From the NCBI RefSeq assembly GCF_003415655.1, contig NZ_QRHC01000009.1, positions 144,323-208,322 of the forward strand: 64,000 nt of DNA, read 5' to 3'. The position numbers and the translations under genes were made by a program. A model generated the notes under the pieces. It did not search any database. It saw nothing but the letters and a program-made list of their open reading frames with translations, and was not told where the DNA came from. Origin of the DNA: Vibrio maerlii. GTDB taxonomy: Bacteria; Pseudomonadota; Gammaproteobacteria; Enterobacterales; Vibrionaceae. Below, one piece after another: positions 1 through 10,647 of the stretch. Position 1 is the stretch's first letter, and each line of letters opens with the position of its first letter.

Positions 1-13
1 AAATGAAAGAAAT

Positions 14-556
14 CTAACCGACAAGAGCTATCGGTTGTGATTGAAGAATATGATTTGCACATGCGAGGCGGTCATGCATAACTTTGATGGAGTCACCAAA
101 CGCTAAACTTTTCGAGCCAGATAAATGGAATTCATCCAAATCAACGTAAGTACATAAGCTCGCTGACTCCCCTGCCTCCAGAACGATGAAATAACCGAGG
201 CTATGTTGATTGACTAAACGAACGATATCGCCCTCTTCTGGCTTGTACTCTTGCCCCTGAGCATCAAAGAACCAGCTTTTTGGTTGCACTGGCTTGTGGA
301 AGCGCTTAGCCGCAACGCAGTATAGAGCTAGTTCAGCTTGACGAGGCTCAGATAAACCCAGGAAGCTAATCGTTTCTTTAAACGTTTGATAAGAGCTTGC
401 ATCATCTACGCAGAAGTCGCTGTCACGCTTAGCACAATCTACAAGCATTTTATGAGGAATATTGGTTTTGAAAACCATGTCATTCCCTAGGTCCAGCATC
501 AGAGACTCAGTGGTCTCATCAAAATACCATTTCCATGTATCACTGGGTTTAAGCAT
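14..556 (-). CDS. zapC: Cell division protein ZapC
   Basis: 180 residues, the usual length of ZapC, a cytoplasmic protein that binds FtsZ and promotes lateral bundling of its protofilaments at the division ring. The N-terminus (KPSDTWKWYFDETTESLMLDL) follows the family pattern of KPDDxWRWYYDE; the FCVDDA segment near residue 48 and the GDxIKVMNDRL-like motif near residue 155 are also conserved. It is followed downstream by the window edge and preceded by a terminator that separates it from pyrD, so it is probably its own transcription unit. A GGA-containing ribosome site lies just upstream of the ATG. Assignment is from family resemblance. Confidence 0.93.
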   Translation of the reverse strand: MLKPSDTWKWYFDETTESLMLDLGNDMVFKTNIPHKMLVDCAKRDSDFCVDDASSYQTFKETISFLGLSEPRQAELALYCVAAKRFHKPVQPKSWFFDAQGQEYKPEEGDIVRLVNQHSLGYFIVLEAGESASLCTYVDLDEFHLSGSKSLAFGDSIKVMHDRLACANHILQSQPIALVG

Positions 557-652
557 CGTTCCATCTCTCTAATTTTTGTAAATTCAGCATGTTAGGTAAA
601 ACGCTTAATTACCTGGGTTGTTGTAATAGCTTAATTCTACAAACGGAGAGAC

Positions 653-679
653 AAAAAAAAAGGGGAAAACAATTCCCCC
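653..679 (-). terminator. Rho-independent terminator after pyrD
   Basis: Stem GGGGAA (662-667) and TTCCCC (673-678) with a 5-nt loop, followed on the minus strand by a run of nine T. It sits between pyrD and zapC and would end pyrD transcription. Confidence 0.85.
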
Positions 680-713
680 TCTTCTTATAAAACTAGCCTG
701 TCACTTTTCTAAA

Positions 714-1724
714 TTAAAGATTCTTTACGATATCTTTAACCAGAGCTGGACCTTTATAAATAAAACCAGAGTAAACTTGAACCAAAGATGCGCCTGCCAT
801 CAATTTCTCTTTTGCTGAAACATAAGAGTCGATACCACCAACACCAATGATCGGGATCTCACCTTTCAGTTCTTCACTTAGACGACGAACAACTTCAGTG
901 CTACGAGATTGTACTGGACGACCACTTAGTCCCCCCGCTTCGTCAGCGTGCTTCATTCCTTCAACAATTAAACGATCAAGCGTCGTGTTAGTTGCAATCA
1001 CGCCATCGATCTTGTTTTTAAGGAGAGACTCACAAATCTGAGCAATTTCATCATCACTTAGATCTGGTGCAATCTTAAGTGCTAGCGGTACGTACTTGCC
1101 GTGAACTTTTTCTAGTTCTGCTTGTTTAGCTTTAAGCTCGGATAGTAGTTCATCCAGTGCTTCACCATACTGAAGTGAACGAAGCCCAGGTGTGTTTGGA
1201 GAAGAGATGTTTACCGCGATGTACCCGGCATGCTCGTAAACCTTCTCCATACAGATTAGGTAATCTTCAGCGCCCTTCTCGATAGGAGTATCTTTGTTCT
1301 TACCAATATTGATACCCAGAATGCCATCGAACTTCGCTTTCTTCACGTTTTCAACCAGATTATCAACACCTAGGTTATTGAAACCCATACGGTTAATAAT
1401 GCCTTCCGCTTCAACGAGACGGAATAAACGTGGTTTGTCATTACCTGGTTGTGGTCGTGGTGTAACGGTACCCACCTCTACAAAACCGAAGCCCATCGCG
1501 CCAAATGCTTCAATGCACTCGCCGTTTTTGTCTAGGCCCGCAGCAAGACCGACTGGGTTTTTAAATGTTAAACCCATGCACTCTACTGGACGGTGAGGAA
1601 GTTGTTGACGATAAAACAGATCAAGTGGTGTGCCTGTGAATCGCTTGAAGTTGCTCATTGCAACATCATGCGCTTTTTCAGGATCAAGTTGGAAAATGCC
1701 AGCTCTGGCAAGACGGTAAAGCAT
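714..1724 (-). CDS. pyrD: Dihydroorotate dehydrogenase (quinone), class 2
   Basis: 336 residues. Class 2 enzymes oxidise dihydroorotate to orotate on the inner face of the cytoplasmic membrane, passing electrons from FMN to quinone in pyrimidine synthesis. Visible features: N-terminal membrane-associating segment (residues 1-40), [14 protein letters not shown] near 56, the substrate/FMN region [12 protein letters not shown] near 172 with the class 2 catalytic Ser, [10 protein letters not shown] near 217, and the FMN phosphate-binding GVGGI near 295. A GGAGG ribosome site precedes the ATG. It has its own terminator downstream, and gdhB upstream also ends in a terminator, so it is monocistronic. 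Confidence 0.97.
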   Translation of the reverse strand: MLYRLARAGIFQLDPEKAHDVAMSNFKRFTGTPLDLFYRQQLPHRPVECMGLTFKNPVGLAAGLDKNGECIEAFGAMGFGFVEVGTVTPRPQPGNDKPRLFRLVEAEGIINRMGFNNLGVDNLVENVKKAKFDGILGINIGKNKDTPIEKGAEDYLICMEKVYEHAGYIAVNISSPNTPGLRSLQYGEALDELLSELKAKQAELEKVHGKYVPLALKIAPDLSDDEIAQICESLLKNKIDGVIATNTTLDRLIVEGMKHADEAGGLSGRPVQSRSTEVVRRLSEELKGEIPIIGVGGIDSYVSAKEKLMAGASLVQVYSGFIYKGPALVKDIVKNL

Positions 1725-1738
1725 TGTGCCTCCGATAG

Positions 1739-1764
1739 AAAAAAGCCCCGTATAAACGGGGCTG
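1739..1764 (-). terminator. Rho-independent terminator after gdhB
   Basis: Arms AGCCCCG (1745-1751) and CGGGGCT (1758-1764) with a 6-nt loop, followed on the minus strand by a T run. It lies in the short gap between gdhB and pyrD. Confidence 0.9.
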
Positions 1765-1770
1765 TATTAT

Positions 1771-4700
1771 TTACTCATTTGCAGAACAATTCAAATTTAA
1801 AAGCATCAATTCTCGCAAAGCTACTGAAAATTTTGCAAATTCATGCACATTACCAACTTTGAACTCATTAAGAATACTTTCCCAACGGTGAAGTGAGGTT
1901 TGATTATTCTCAATCCACTCTTCAAGTGCCCTCATTACGTCCAAGGATTCACCCGAACATCCACAGCTAAGAACCTGACCGGTCAGCTGACGTTGTTGCC
2001 AATCGAGATCTTCTCTAAACGCAGCTCGAGCCAAAGCTTGCCAATTGTTATCAACACTCTGGTTGTTAATCTGCGATAGGAACCAGTGAAGTGATAGACG
2101 ATCACCAAGATTGAAGTACAAAGTAGCGGCTTGTTCGACAGTTTTCCCTTTCTCACGCGCCACTGTAGATATATCCAGTGCTGAATATAGACTAGATAAA
2201 CGTGACACGTAGTGCGCAACATCTTTGTCAATGCCCTGCTCAATCCAAGCCATTGCTTGATCGTCATGCTCGGAGACTTCTTCTGCCACCAGCATTGAAT
2301 CCAAACCTTGAATGATGATGTCTACATCAGATTGGTAAAGATCCACCAGCTCCTGTACGCTCATCTTGCTACTGCGATTACGAAGCAACCAACGAGATAA
2401 ACGACGCAATGCACGACGTACAAAGGTCAGCATGTCATATTGCGCTTGAGTTGATGCAATATTATCGAGCTTGCGGATTGAGTCGAAAATATCTGCTAAA
2501 CGGAAGATCTCACGTGAAGCCGCATAGGCATTGGCGATATCTACCACACTAGCACCCGTCTCTTCTTGTAAACGTGTAACAAAGTTGCAGCCCATTTCAT
2601 TCACCATCTGATTTGCTAGTGCAGTAGAGATGATTTCTGCACGTAGTGGATGGTTATCGAAGTACTGGCTATAGTTACGGCGTAACTCGGTTGGGAAGTA
2701 ATTGAATAGTTGTTGAGCATGATATGGGTCATTCGCAATTTCAGGCTGTACCAACTCTTCTTTGAGTACCATTTTTCCGTAAGCAACCAGAACAGACAGC
2801 TCAGGGCGAGTGAGAGCAAAGCCTTGTTTTTCGCGCTCGAACAAGGTTTCGTCATCTGGAATATATTCTAATGCGCGATCCAAGTGCCCTGCTTTTTCCA
2901 TGGTATGAATAAAGCGCACTTGCTCTTTAACGACAGCAGTACCCTGTTGCTCAGTAACCGAGATAGATTCCGATTGACAGTAAGCATCATCAAGCACAAT
3001 GTCACCCACTTCATCTTCCATAGACTCTAGAATTTGGTTGCGCTGCTTGATGGTGAGATCACCATTTGCCACCAAAGTGTTTAGGAAGATCTTGATATTG
3101 ACTTCATTATCCGAGCAGTCAACCCCACCCACGTTGTCAACAAAGTCCGTATTAACACGACCACCTTTCAGAGCGTATTCGATACGACCCAGTTGAGTCA
3201 TACCTAGGTTACCGCCCTCACCAACGACCTTGGCGTTTAGATCTTTACCATCGATTCGCAGTACGTCGTTAGCTCGGTCGCCTACTTCAGCGTGGGTTTC
3301 TTGGGACGATTTAACGTAAGTACCGATACCGCCATTCCAAAGAAGATCCACTTGCATTTGTAGAAGCGCTTTGATCAACTCATTAGGTGCCATTGATGCT
3401 TTCTTCGTGCCGATCATTTTTTGGATCTCTGGAGTCAAAGAGATCGACTTAGCGCGGCGAGAGAAAATGCCACCGCCTTTTGAAATTAGTTTCGAATCAT
3501 AATCTTCCCAGCTCGAGCGTGGCAGCTTGAATAAACGATCACGCTCAACCCAACTCGTCGAAGAATCAGGATTTGGATCGATGAAGATATGTAAGTGGTT
3601 AAATGCGGCTTGCAGGCGGATATGCTTAGACAGCAACATACCGTTACCGAATACATCACCCGCCATATCACCCACACCGATAGCGGTGAAATCGGTGGTT
3701 TGACAGTTGATACCCATCTCACGGAAATGACGTTTTACTGATTCCCAGCCACCTTTCGCTGTGATTCCCATTGCTTTGTGGTCATAACCATTAGAACCAC
3801 CCGATGCAAAGGCATCACCTAGCCAGAAATTGTATTCTTCAGATACTGAATTCGCTAAATCTGAGAAGGTCGCCGTACCCTTATCCGCAGCAACAACCAA
3901 GTATGGGTCATCTTCATCGTGTCGAACCACGCTCTTAGGTGGAACCACATCTCCTTCGATTATGTTATCTGATACGTCCAGTAGTGCACGGATAAAACGC
4001 TTGTAACAACGCTGACCTTCAGCAAAGATCTCATCACGAGTGGTCATTAGGTGCTGCTTCTTACAAACGAAACCACCTTTTGCACCAACGGGTACAATCA
4101 CGGTGTTTTTAACTTGCTGCGCTTTCACTAGACCGAGGATTTCAGTGCGGAAATCTTCTTGTCGATCTGACCAGCGCAAACCACCACGAGCAACTTTACC
4201 ACCACGTAGATGGACACCTTCAATATCCGGTGCATATACAAAGATTTCAAACGCTGGTACAGGTGCAGGAATCTCTGGGATGTCACTTGGACGCAGCTTC
4301 AGTGCTAACCAAGGTTTATTTTGCTTGTTGGCATCAAGTTGGAAATAGTTGGTACGAAGCGTTGCAGAGATCATCTCAACGTATCGGCGAATAATACGAT
4401 CATCATCCAAGCTTTCAACATTATCCAACTTATCAATGATCGCTTGTGTCAACTCTTCTTGACCCTTCTTGCCGCCTTTGTATTTAGGATCGAATCGCTT
4501 AACAAACAGATCAACAAGATTCTTTGCGATCTCCGGATAATGGTTAAGTGTTTCTTCGATGTATTGTTGACTAAATGGGAAGCCGACCTGGCGCATGTAT
4601 CTTGCGTAAGCACGTAGAATTGAAATTTCTCGTCCAGTTAGCCCTGCACCCAATACCAATCGGTTGAATCCATCGCTCTCTAGGTCGCCATTCCAAATTG

Positions 4701-6612
4701 CTGCAAACGCCTGTTGGAATCGATCACGAGCTTCGCGAAGATCTACCGTTTGCTCACTCTTGTGCAGCATTGAAAAATCAAGGATCCAGTTTGTCTGCCC
4801 GTTCACCTTACGCACTTCATAAGGTGACTCACCAATCACTCGTAGCCCGAGGTTTTCAAGCATTGGCATAACATCGGATAAATGAATCGGTTCATTCGCA
4901 TGATAGAGTTTAAGTCGAACAGCTTTTGAGTCGGCTTGTTCTTCTTGCGGACGATAAAACAACATGCCGAGTTTATTGTCATCATCTAACTTTTGTAATC
5001 TTTCGATATCTGCAACTGCAGAACTTGGCATCGTGTCTTCTTTATAAGAACGTGGGAATGCACTCATGTACTCTTTCGATAAAGGTAAACCTTTACTCTC
5101 ACCGAAGTTTGCAATGATCACATCAGATAAACGATCGTCCCAAGATGAAGATGCTTCCATTAAGTTCTGCTCAATTGTTTTTACATCGACGTCCATATTA
5201 TTGTTATCAACACGGACAATATAGTGTGTTCTTGCAAGCGGGCTTTCTGAGAAGAAAGTCGTGAACTCGACTTCCTGTTTACAACCAAAGTACTGCATAA
5301 GTAAGCGCTGAGTTTGGCGACGAAGTTCTGTGTTATAACGATCCTTAGTGACGTAAACCATGCAACTAAAGAAACGGCCGAATGGGTCTCTTCGAACAAA
5401 TAGGCGAAGCAAATCTCGGTCCTGCATCTGCACAACACCAAGCCCGACTTCTAGGAGCTCTTCTTCACGAGCTTGAAGTAATTCATCTCGAGGGTAATTT
5501 TCTAAGATATTATGAAGCGCTTTGTATGAGTACGAACCTTGACGATAACCACTCGCTTCCAAGATACGATTCACTTTGTTACGAATCAGAGGGATACTTG
5601 AAACGCTTTGGTTATATACCGCCGAAGTGTACAAACCAGTGAAGCGATGCTCGCCAACGACTTTTCCATTCTTATCAAACTTTTTAATACCGATGTAATC
5701 GATGTAAGCAGGACGGTGGATCCGTGAGGCTTTGTTCCCCTTGGTTAATATCAACAAAAACGGTTTTTTCGCTTCAAGACGCGCTGAATCAGAGAAGTCA
5801 GACAGTTTGACTGAACGCACACGAGAGTCGTCCGCGAATAAACCCAGACCTGATTCACTCGTTGGTTTTAGTGTTGTCTCACCGCTATTGGATTCTAGGT
5901 CAAATTCCTTGTAGCCCATGAAGGTAAAATTGTGTTCACCGAGCCACTTTAAAAACTCAACGCTCTCATCGAAACGGTCACCTTCAACAGCAATATGTTT
6001 CTTGTTCTTTTCAACATCAGCGATGACTTGTTGAAGCTTGTTTGCCATTGGCTGCCAGCCTTCTACTACCATGCCAACATCATTCATAATGTCGAGTAGT
6101 TCAGCCTTAAGCTCTTGCATGTCTTCTTTATTCGCTAGGCGGTCAACCTCAATATGGAAAAGTGAAATGAAGTCACCCTCGCCATTGTTTACACCAACAA
6201 CGTTATTTTTTTTATCACGTTGTATCTGGGTTGGGCCATGAATCATTAAGTGAGACGCTAAACCTAAGCGGTTAAGAGACATCTTGACCGAATCAACAAG
6301 GAAGGGACTATCAGGCACGACAATCTCAACTATTGAATGCGTTGATTGCCAACCTTGTCGGCTTACCGTCGGATTGAAAACACGCGCTGAAACTTCGCCC
6401 GCTTGCTTTTCAGAAATGTGTTGCCACAAGCTAATGACAGCACCATAAAGGTCAGATTCGTTTCGATGAACCAAATCATCTTGTGAGATATTGCTAAAAA
6501 GATGTTGAGCGAGTTGAGTCACTAGCGGTTGTTGAGCAGAGTCGAGTTTGTCTTGAATCAGTTGATACACTTTTTCAAGAAGAACCGGGACAACAGGTTC
6601 ACGTACGGTCAT
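1771..6612 (-). CDS. gdhB: NAD-specific glutamate dehydrogenase, large GDH2 type
   Basis: About 1613 residues, matching the 180-kDa bacterial NAD-GDH family that oxidatively deaminates glutamate to 2-oxoglutarate and ammonia. The long N-terminal regulatory part (ACT-like, residues 1-700) is followed by the catalytic core, where RGGKVARGGLRWSDRQEDFRTE and VIVPVGAKGGFV (substrate Lys region) and the NAD-binding part around FTAIGVGDMAGDVFGNGM are clear. I prefer the ATG at 6612 over an in-frame GTG two codons upstream because GGAG lies 7 nt before it. It is monocistronic, with its own terminator. The 200 bases upstream hold its promoter region but I see no definite operator. Confidence 0.96.
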   Translation of the reverse strand: MTVREPVVPVLLEKVYQLIQDKLDSAQQPLVTQLAQHLFSNISQDDLVHRNESDLYGAVISLWQHISEKQAGEVSARVFNPTVSRQGWQSTHSIVEIVVPDSPFLVDSVKMSLNRLGLASHLMIHGPTQIQRDKKNNVVGVNNGEGDFISLFHIEVDRLANKEDMQELKAELLDIMNDVGMVVEGWQPMANKLQQVIADVEKNKKHIAVEGDRFDESVEFLKWLGEHNFTFMGYKEFDLESNSGETTLKPTSESGLGLFADDSRVRSVKLSDFSDSARLEAKKPFLLILTKGNKASRIHRPAYIDYIGIKKFDKNGKVVGEHRFTGLYTSAVYNQSVSSIPLIRNKVNRILEASGYRQGSYSYKALHNILENYPRDELLQAREEELLEVGLGVVQMQDRDLLRLFVRRDPFGRFFSCMVYVTKDRYNTELRRQTQRLLMQYFGCKQEVEFTTFFSESPLARTHYIVRVDNNNMDVDVKTIEQNLMEASSSWDDRLSDVIIANFGESKGLPLSKEYMSAFPRSYKEDTMPSSAVADIERLQKLDDDNKLGMLFYRPQEEQADSKAVRLKLYHANEPIHLSDVMPMLENLGLRVIGESPYEVRKVNGQTNWILDFSMLHKSEQTVDLREARDRFQQAFAAIWNGDLESDGFNRLVLGAGLTGREISILRAYARYMRQVGFPFSQQYIEETLNHYPEIAKNLVDLFVKRFDPKYKGGKKGQEELTQAIIDKLDNVESLDDDRIIRRYVEMISATLRTNYFQLDANKQNKPWLALKLRPSDIPEIPAPVPAFEIFVYAPDIEGVHLRGGKVARGGLRWSDRQEDFRTEILGLVKAQQVKNTVIVPVGAKGGFVCKKQHLMTTRDEIFAEGQRCYKRFIRALLDVSDNIIEGDVVPPKSVVRHDEDDPYLVVAADKGTATFSDLANSVSEEYNFWLGDAFASGGSNGYDHKAMGITAKGGWESVKRHFREMGINCQTTDFTAIGVGDMAGDVFGNGMLLSKHIRLQAAFNHLHIFIDPNPDSSTSWVERDRLFKLPRSSWEDYDSKLISKGGGIFSRRAKSISLTPEIQKMIGTKKASMAPNELIKALLQMQVDLLWNGGIGTYVKSSQETHAEVGDRANDVLRIDGKDLNAKVVGEGGNLGMTQLGRIEYALKGGRVNTDFVDNVGGVDCSDNEVNIKIFLNTLVANGDLTIKQRNQILESMEDEVGDIVLDDAYCQSESISVTEQQGTAVVKEQVRFIHTMEKAGHLDRALEYIPDDETLFEREKQGFALTRPELSVLVAYGKMVLKEELVQPEIANDPYHAQQLFNYFPTELRRNYSQYFDNHPLRAEIISTALANQMVNEMGCNFVTRLQEETGASVVDIANAYAASREIFRLADIFDSIRKLDNIASTQAQYDMLTFVRRALRRLSRWLLRNRSSKMSVQELVDLYQSDVDIIIQGLDSMLVAEEVSEHDDQAMAWIEQGIDKDVAHYVSRLSSLYSALDISTVAREKGKTVEQAATLYFNLGDRLSLHWFLSQINNQSVDNNWQALARAAFREDLDWQQRQLTGQVLSCGCSGESLDVMRALEEWIENNQTSLHRWESILNEFKVGNVHEFAKFSVALRELMLLNLNCSANE

Positions 6613-6812
6613 ACGCACACTCCAAGAATTTCTAATTATTGTGGGGGACCCGCACTTTGGCGGAAGCTCTTTGGCTATGTATCTATTGTAAAAGCTTTAT
6701 TGCCACATGGTTAACAATAATATGAAAGGTTGGAGGTGAAATGTTTAAGAGTGTGACTAAGGTACCTATTTCATTCGTTATAACTGGGTTAAGTCACTAG
6801 ATTTGGTGAAAC

Positions 6813-7031
6813 TTATAGAGCTTCTAACCTAATAAACTTATTATTTTGGTCAGTTATTAGGCGAAAGCGCCCCTTTACACCCATTTGTGTTAAAAAAGGT
6901 CGAAATCTTGAAGCAGGCAATTGCAACCGGAGACCTTGATCGGTCGTCACTAGCACGTTACTCGCTGCTCCCGAATAGTGAGCAATATATGCTTGATAAC
7001 TTATGTTTAGAGAAAAGTGATAATGGTTCAT
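6813..7031 (-). CDS. DUF2835 family protein
   Basis: 72 residues with the DUF2835 pattern: YHFSLNISYQAYIAHYSG at the start, then LQLPASRFRPFL and GRFRLITDQNNKF. Members are small, probably soluble beta-rich proteins of gammaproteobacteria with no known function. The gene lies between gdhB and pepN. An overlapping reading frame on the other strand was considered and rejected because this one carries the family motifs. No strong ribosome site is visible before the ATG. Confidence 0.85.
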   Translation of the reverse strand: MNHYHFSLNISYQAYIAHYSGAASNVLVTTDQGLRLQLPASRFRPFLTQMGVKGRFRLITDQNNKFIRLEAL

Positions 7032-7086
7032 GGCATTTCATGTTTAACGGTGAAAAAAGTTGTCATCGAATGAATCTAATAAAAGA

Positions 7087-7109
7087 GCAGCGCCATATTT
7101 AGGCGCTGC
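7087..7109 (-). terminator. Terminator after pepN
   Basis: Arms GCAGCGCC (7087-7094) and GGCGCTGC (7102-7109) with a 7-nt loop, followed on the minus strand by CTCTTTTATT. It follows the pepN stop by about 20 nt. Confidence 0.8.
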
Positions 7110-7129
7110 GAGTTATCTTGTTATAACGA

Positions 7130-9736
7130 CTATGCTTCGAGAGCTTTTGACACCTTTTCAAATAGATCTTTTGCCAAGTTATCCAAGCCTTGAAGTGCTT
7201 CAAGCTCTGCTTTGATCAACGACTTTCTTTGATCGTCGTACTTGGCCAACTTCAATAAAGGATCAATCAGACGAGATGCCACTTGTGGGTTTGAGTCATT
7301 CAGCGTCTGGAGGATCTCGCCAGCAAACTTATATCCCTCTCCCGAGCGATTATGAAAGTTAACAGGGTTCTGGTTGAGGAATGAGCCAATCAGATTACGA
7401 GTTCGGTTTGGATTTTTAAGGCTAAATGCTGGGTGATTCATACTCTCTTTGATCACTTCAAGTGCATTATCAGCCGGGTTAGAGCCTTGAAGGTTAAACC
7501 ACTTATCCATGACCAAACCATCATGTTTCCACTTATCACTGTAATCTGCCATTAGATCTTCACGACATGCTAGCTGAGATTGGTTAGCTGCCGACATTGC
7601 AGCAATAGTATCAGTCATGTTGTTTGCATGTTGGTACTGAGCTTTGACCAGTTCATTGCCCTGCTCAGTTTTCGCTAGGAATCCCAGACACGTATTGCGC
7701 AGAGCGCGGCGACCTATCGAATCATGATCAATTTTGTATTCAACTTGTTTTAATGAATGGTAGGTTGCACTCAATTCATCTTCTAGCTCTGATGCCAAGA
7801 TTGACTTAATACCACCAAGTACTTTAGCTACAGCGTCTACATCAACAATGTCGTACCAACCAGACACTTCGTTGTGGCTTGGAAGCGAGAGCATCTCCGC
7901 AATGAATGCTGGCTCTAAAGAAGAGTCAAGCAAAGCACCACGGAATGCGTCAATCACTTGCTCACTAAGCGAAACATTCTCACCACTTTGGACTTTAGTG
8001 ACATTGTCACGAATGTATTTAGCAAGAAGCATTTGACCTGCATCCCAACGCGCAAAGTCGTTGCGCGCATGCGTCATCAAGAATACCAGCTCTTCATCAC
8101 TGTAATCGTAATGCAGTTTAACGGGCGCTGAAAATTCTCTTAACAGTGAAGGTACTGGTTTCTCAGCAACATCATCAAACACAAAAGTCTGCTCAGCGTC
8201 AGTAACATTAAGTACATTTGCAACAGGCTCACCATTTGATGTCAGACCGACAACCCCTCCTTTTGAATCATAAAGTTCAATATCAAAAGGAATGTGTAGC
8301 GGTTGTTTCTCGCTTTGCTCTTGTGTCGCAGGTGTCACTTGTTTAATCGTTAAGCTGAATTGTTTCGTTGCTTCATGGTATTCACTTGTCACTGTCAATT
8401 CAGGCGTGCCTGATTGGCTGTACCAAAGGCGGAACTGAGTCAGGTCAACGCCAGAAGCGTCTTCCATAGCTGAGACGAAGTTTTCACACGTTGCCGCCGT
8501 TCCATCATGACGTTCAAAGTAAAGTTTCATGCCTGCTTGGAAGCCTTCTTCACCAAGCAATGTATGCATCATACGAATCACTTCGCTGCCTTTTTCGTAA
8601 ACAGTCAGAGTGTAGAAGTTATTCATCTCGATAACTTTATCAGGGCGAATCGGATGAGACATTGGGCTAGCATCTTCTGCAAACTGAGGGCCACGAATGA
8701 TGCGAACGTTGTTGATACGATTAACCGCTCGAGAACCAAGATCAGAAGAGAACTCTTGATCACGGAAAACCGTTAAACCTTCTTTCAAGCTCAATTGAAA
8801 CCAATCTCGACAGGTCACTCTGTTACCAGTCCAGTTATGGAAATACTCGTGACCAATTACTGCTTCAATACCCAGGTAATCCGTATCCGTCGCTGTTTGG
8901 TCATTCGCTAGAACAAACTTAGAGTTAAAGATGTTGAGACCTTTGTTCTCCATGGCTCCCATGTTGAAGAAATCAACCGCGACTATCATGTAAATATCTA
9001 GGTCATACTCCAAACCGAAACGCTCTTCATCCCACTTCATTGAGTTGATGAGTGACGTCATTGCATGAGGGGCACGGTCAAGATTGCCTTTATCTACAAA
9101 TATTTCCAGAGCAACATCACGACCCGATTGTGTTTTATAGCTGTCGCGAAGGACATCGAAATCACCTGCGACAAGAGCAAATAGATAGGCCGGTTTCGGA
9201 TGCGGATCTTGCCACTTCACCCAGTGACGGCCATCATCAGCCTTGCCTTCTTCAATGCGATTACCATTACTTAGTAGAAACGGATACACTTTTTCATCTG
9301 CAATAACGGTCGTCGTAAACTTGGCTAAAACATCAGGACGGTCCATGTAGTAAGTGATGCGGCGGAAACCTTCAGCCTCACACTGTGTGCAGAACGCTCC
9401 ACCTGACTTATACAGACCTTCTAATGCGGTATTTCCTTCTGGGTCAATCTCTGTAACGATAACCAGTTCAAAGCTTTCAGGCAGTGATTGAAGTCTAAGA
9501 CCACCTTCTTCTTCAGCGTATTCAGACCAAGCTGTGTCATTAACAGACACTGATACCAACTTTAGCCCTTCTCCATCTAACCAAAGCTCATCGCTGTCAC
9601 CTGCCTGATTAACTTTTGACACAGCAGTTACGATCGTTGCGTTATCATGTAGATCAAAAGTCAGGTCGATGTCCGAGATTAGATGAGTTGGAGATTGGTA
9701 ATCTTTGCGGTATTTCGCGAGAGGTTGAGTTGCCAT
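7130..9736 (-). CDS. pepN: Aminopeptidase N
   Basis: 868 residues, the normal size of the M1 metallopeptidase PepN, a cytoplasmic zinc enzyme that removes N-terminal residues from peptides. The exopeptidase motif GAMENKGLN and the zinc motif HEYFHNWTGNR followed by LKEGLTVFRDQEF are intact, as are the M1 beta-sandwich and the long C-terminal helical domain. AAGGAT precedes the ATG. It is convergent with nothing and ends in its own terminator. Confidence 0.97.
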   Translation of the reverse strand: MATQPLAKYRKDYQSPTHLISDIDLTFDLHDNATIVTAVSKVNQAGDSDELWLDGEGLKLVSVSVNDTAWSEYAEEEGGLRLQSLPESFELVIVTEIDPEGNTALEGLYKSGGAFCTQCEAEGFRRITYYMDRPDVLAKFTTTVIADEKVYPFLLSNGNRIEEGKADDGRHWVKWQDPHPKPAYLFALVAGDFDVLRDSYKTQSGRDVALEIFVDKGNLDRAPHAMTSLINSMKWDEERFGLEYDLDIYMIVAVDFFNMGAMENKGLNIFNSKFVLANDQTATDTDYLGIEAVIGHEYFHNWTGNRVTCRDWFQLSLKEGLTVFRDQEFSSDLGSRAVNRINNVRIIRGPQFAEDASPMSHPIRPDKVIEMNNFYTLTVYEKGSEVIRMMHTLLGEEGFQAGMKLYFERHDGTAATCENFVSAMEDASGVDLTQFRLWYSQSGTPELTVTSEYHEATKQFSLTIKQVTPATQEQSEKQPLHIPFDIELYDSKGGVVGLTSNGEPVANVLNVTDAEQTFVFDDVAEKPVPSLLREFSAPVKLHYDYSDEELVFLMTHARNDFARWDAGQMLLAKYIRDNVTKVQSGENVSLSEQVIDAFRGALLDSSLEPAFIAEMLSLPSHNEVSGWYDIVDVDAVAKVLGGIKSILASELEDELSATYHSLKQVEYKIDHDSIGRRALRNTCLGFLAKTEQGNELVKAQYQHANNMTDTIAAMSAANQSQLACREDLMADYSDKWKHDGLVMDKWFNLQGSNPADNALEVIKESMNHPAFSLKNPNRTRNLIGSFLNQNPVNFHNRSGEGYKFAGEILQTLNDSNPQVASRLIDPLLKLAKYDDQRKSLIKAELEALQGLDNLAKDLFEKVSKALEA

Positions 9737-9818
9737 TATGAATCCTTATCGGGCAAATGCCATTTATTACTAATAGAAGTGTTTTACGTCTACAAACAAA
9801 ATAAAACAAGTGATTTAC

Positions 9819-9852
9819 AAAAAAAACGAGGCATATATGACTATGCCTCGTT
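9819..9852 (-). terminator. Terminator between pepN and the secreted protein gene
   Basis: Arms AACGAGGCATA (9825-9835) and TATGCCTCGTT (9842-9852); the A run at 9819-9826 becomes a T run on the minus strand. It ends transcription of the 9888-10559 gene. Confidence 0.88.
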
Positions 9853-9887
9853 TAACTGCTAGATTTATCGCCACACGCGAATTAGGG

Positions 9888-10559
9888 TCAACGAACTCTC
9901 GCAAGTTCCGCGTACATATCTTCGCCTTTAAGCGTTAACTTATCTTGGTCTAAAGTATAACGTGTGTCTTGCTCTCCATCCTCATACAGAAGCACCAATT
10001 GATCTCCTTCAAGGTAGTAGACACCGCGATGAACCGATTCAGAACCTTTATCGGATGAAGCTCGGAACAAGAAGACAAAATCAGGTTGGAGAATCAAGTC
10101 GAGCTTGCTGACGCTACTCGCAAGTAGGTTTGAACCACTCAAGAGCTTACTGGACCAAATGCCAGCAATTGCGTTGGGCAATGACTTAGTAAACACGACA
10201 CCATTAAGTCTTAATCGATTATGGTTACCGTCGTATTCGTAGACTTGAGGTGAGTTTGAATGGAGACCGAGTATAATTTGGTCATCGCTTGCCGCATAAA
10301 AACCAACCCAGTGCTCTATCGAGTAATCTCGCTTTTGAATATCAATTTGAAATTCGTAATTACTACTCAGCGTTAGTTTGATCGCTCTAAAGTTTTCTTC
10401 TGAGCTCTCTGGGTTTGGATTAAGCAGGTACCAATCCCCAAGTAAAAATGGATTATCGAACTGGGTTAAATCAGCTTCGTTCTTTTCTTGCTGTGCAGTA
10501 GCTTGCGCAACAGCAACGCAAGAAAACAGTAATCCAATTATTAGTATAATTCTTCTCAT
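9888..10559 (-). CDS. Predicted secreted protein, lipocalin-like repeats
   Basis: 223 residues from the ATG at 10559, chosen because a GAGGGGG ribosome site precedes it and it gives a clean signal peptide (MRRIILIIGLLFSCVAVAQA). The mature part is beta-rich and seems to hold two similar halves, each starting with a G-x-W motif (GDWYLLNP near residue 40 and GIWSSKLL near residue 130), as in lipocalin-like or META-like domains. The function is unknown. It stands between pepN and prc, a position where vibrios carry an uncharacterised gene. Confidence 0.75.
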   Translation of the reverse strand: MRRIILIIGLLFSCVAVAQATAQQEKNEADLTQFDNPFLLGDWYLLNPNPESSEENFRAIKLTLSSNYEFQIDIQKRDYSIEHWVGFYAASDDQIILGLHSNSPQVYEYDGNHNRLRLNGVVFTKSLPNAIAGIWSSKLLSGSNLLASSVSKLDLILQPDFVFLFRASSDKGSESVHRGVYYLEGDQLVLLYEDGEQDTRYTLDQDKLTLKGEDMYAELARVR

Positions 10560-10647
10560 AGCGGCCCCCTCTGTTTCTTTAAGCGTAGGCACACTTGTAC
10601 GAAGATGCGAAAAATTTGATCTAAATCACGTAATTATTTCGCATAAA

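Noticed and set aside
1294..1596. Plus-strand frame inside pyrD
   Set aside because: Antisense shadow of a well-conserved gene.
6887..7102. Plus-strand 71-codon reading frame
   Set aside because: It overlaps the minus-strand DUF2835 gene, which shows clear family motifs; the plus frame has none.
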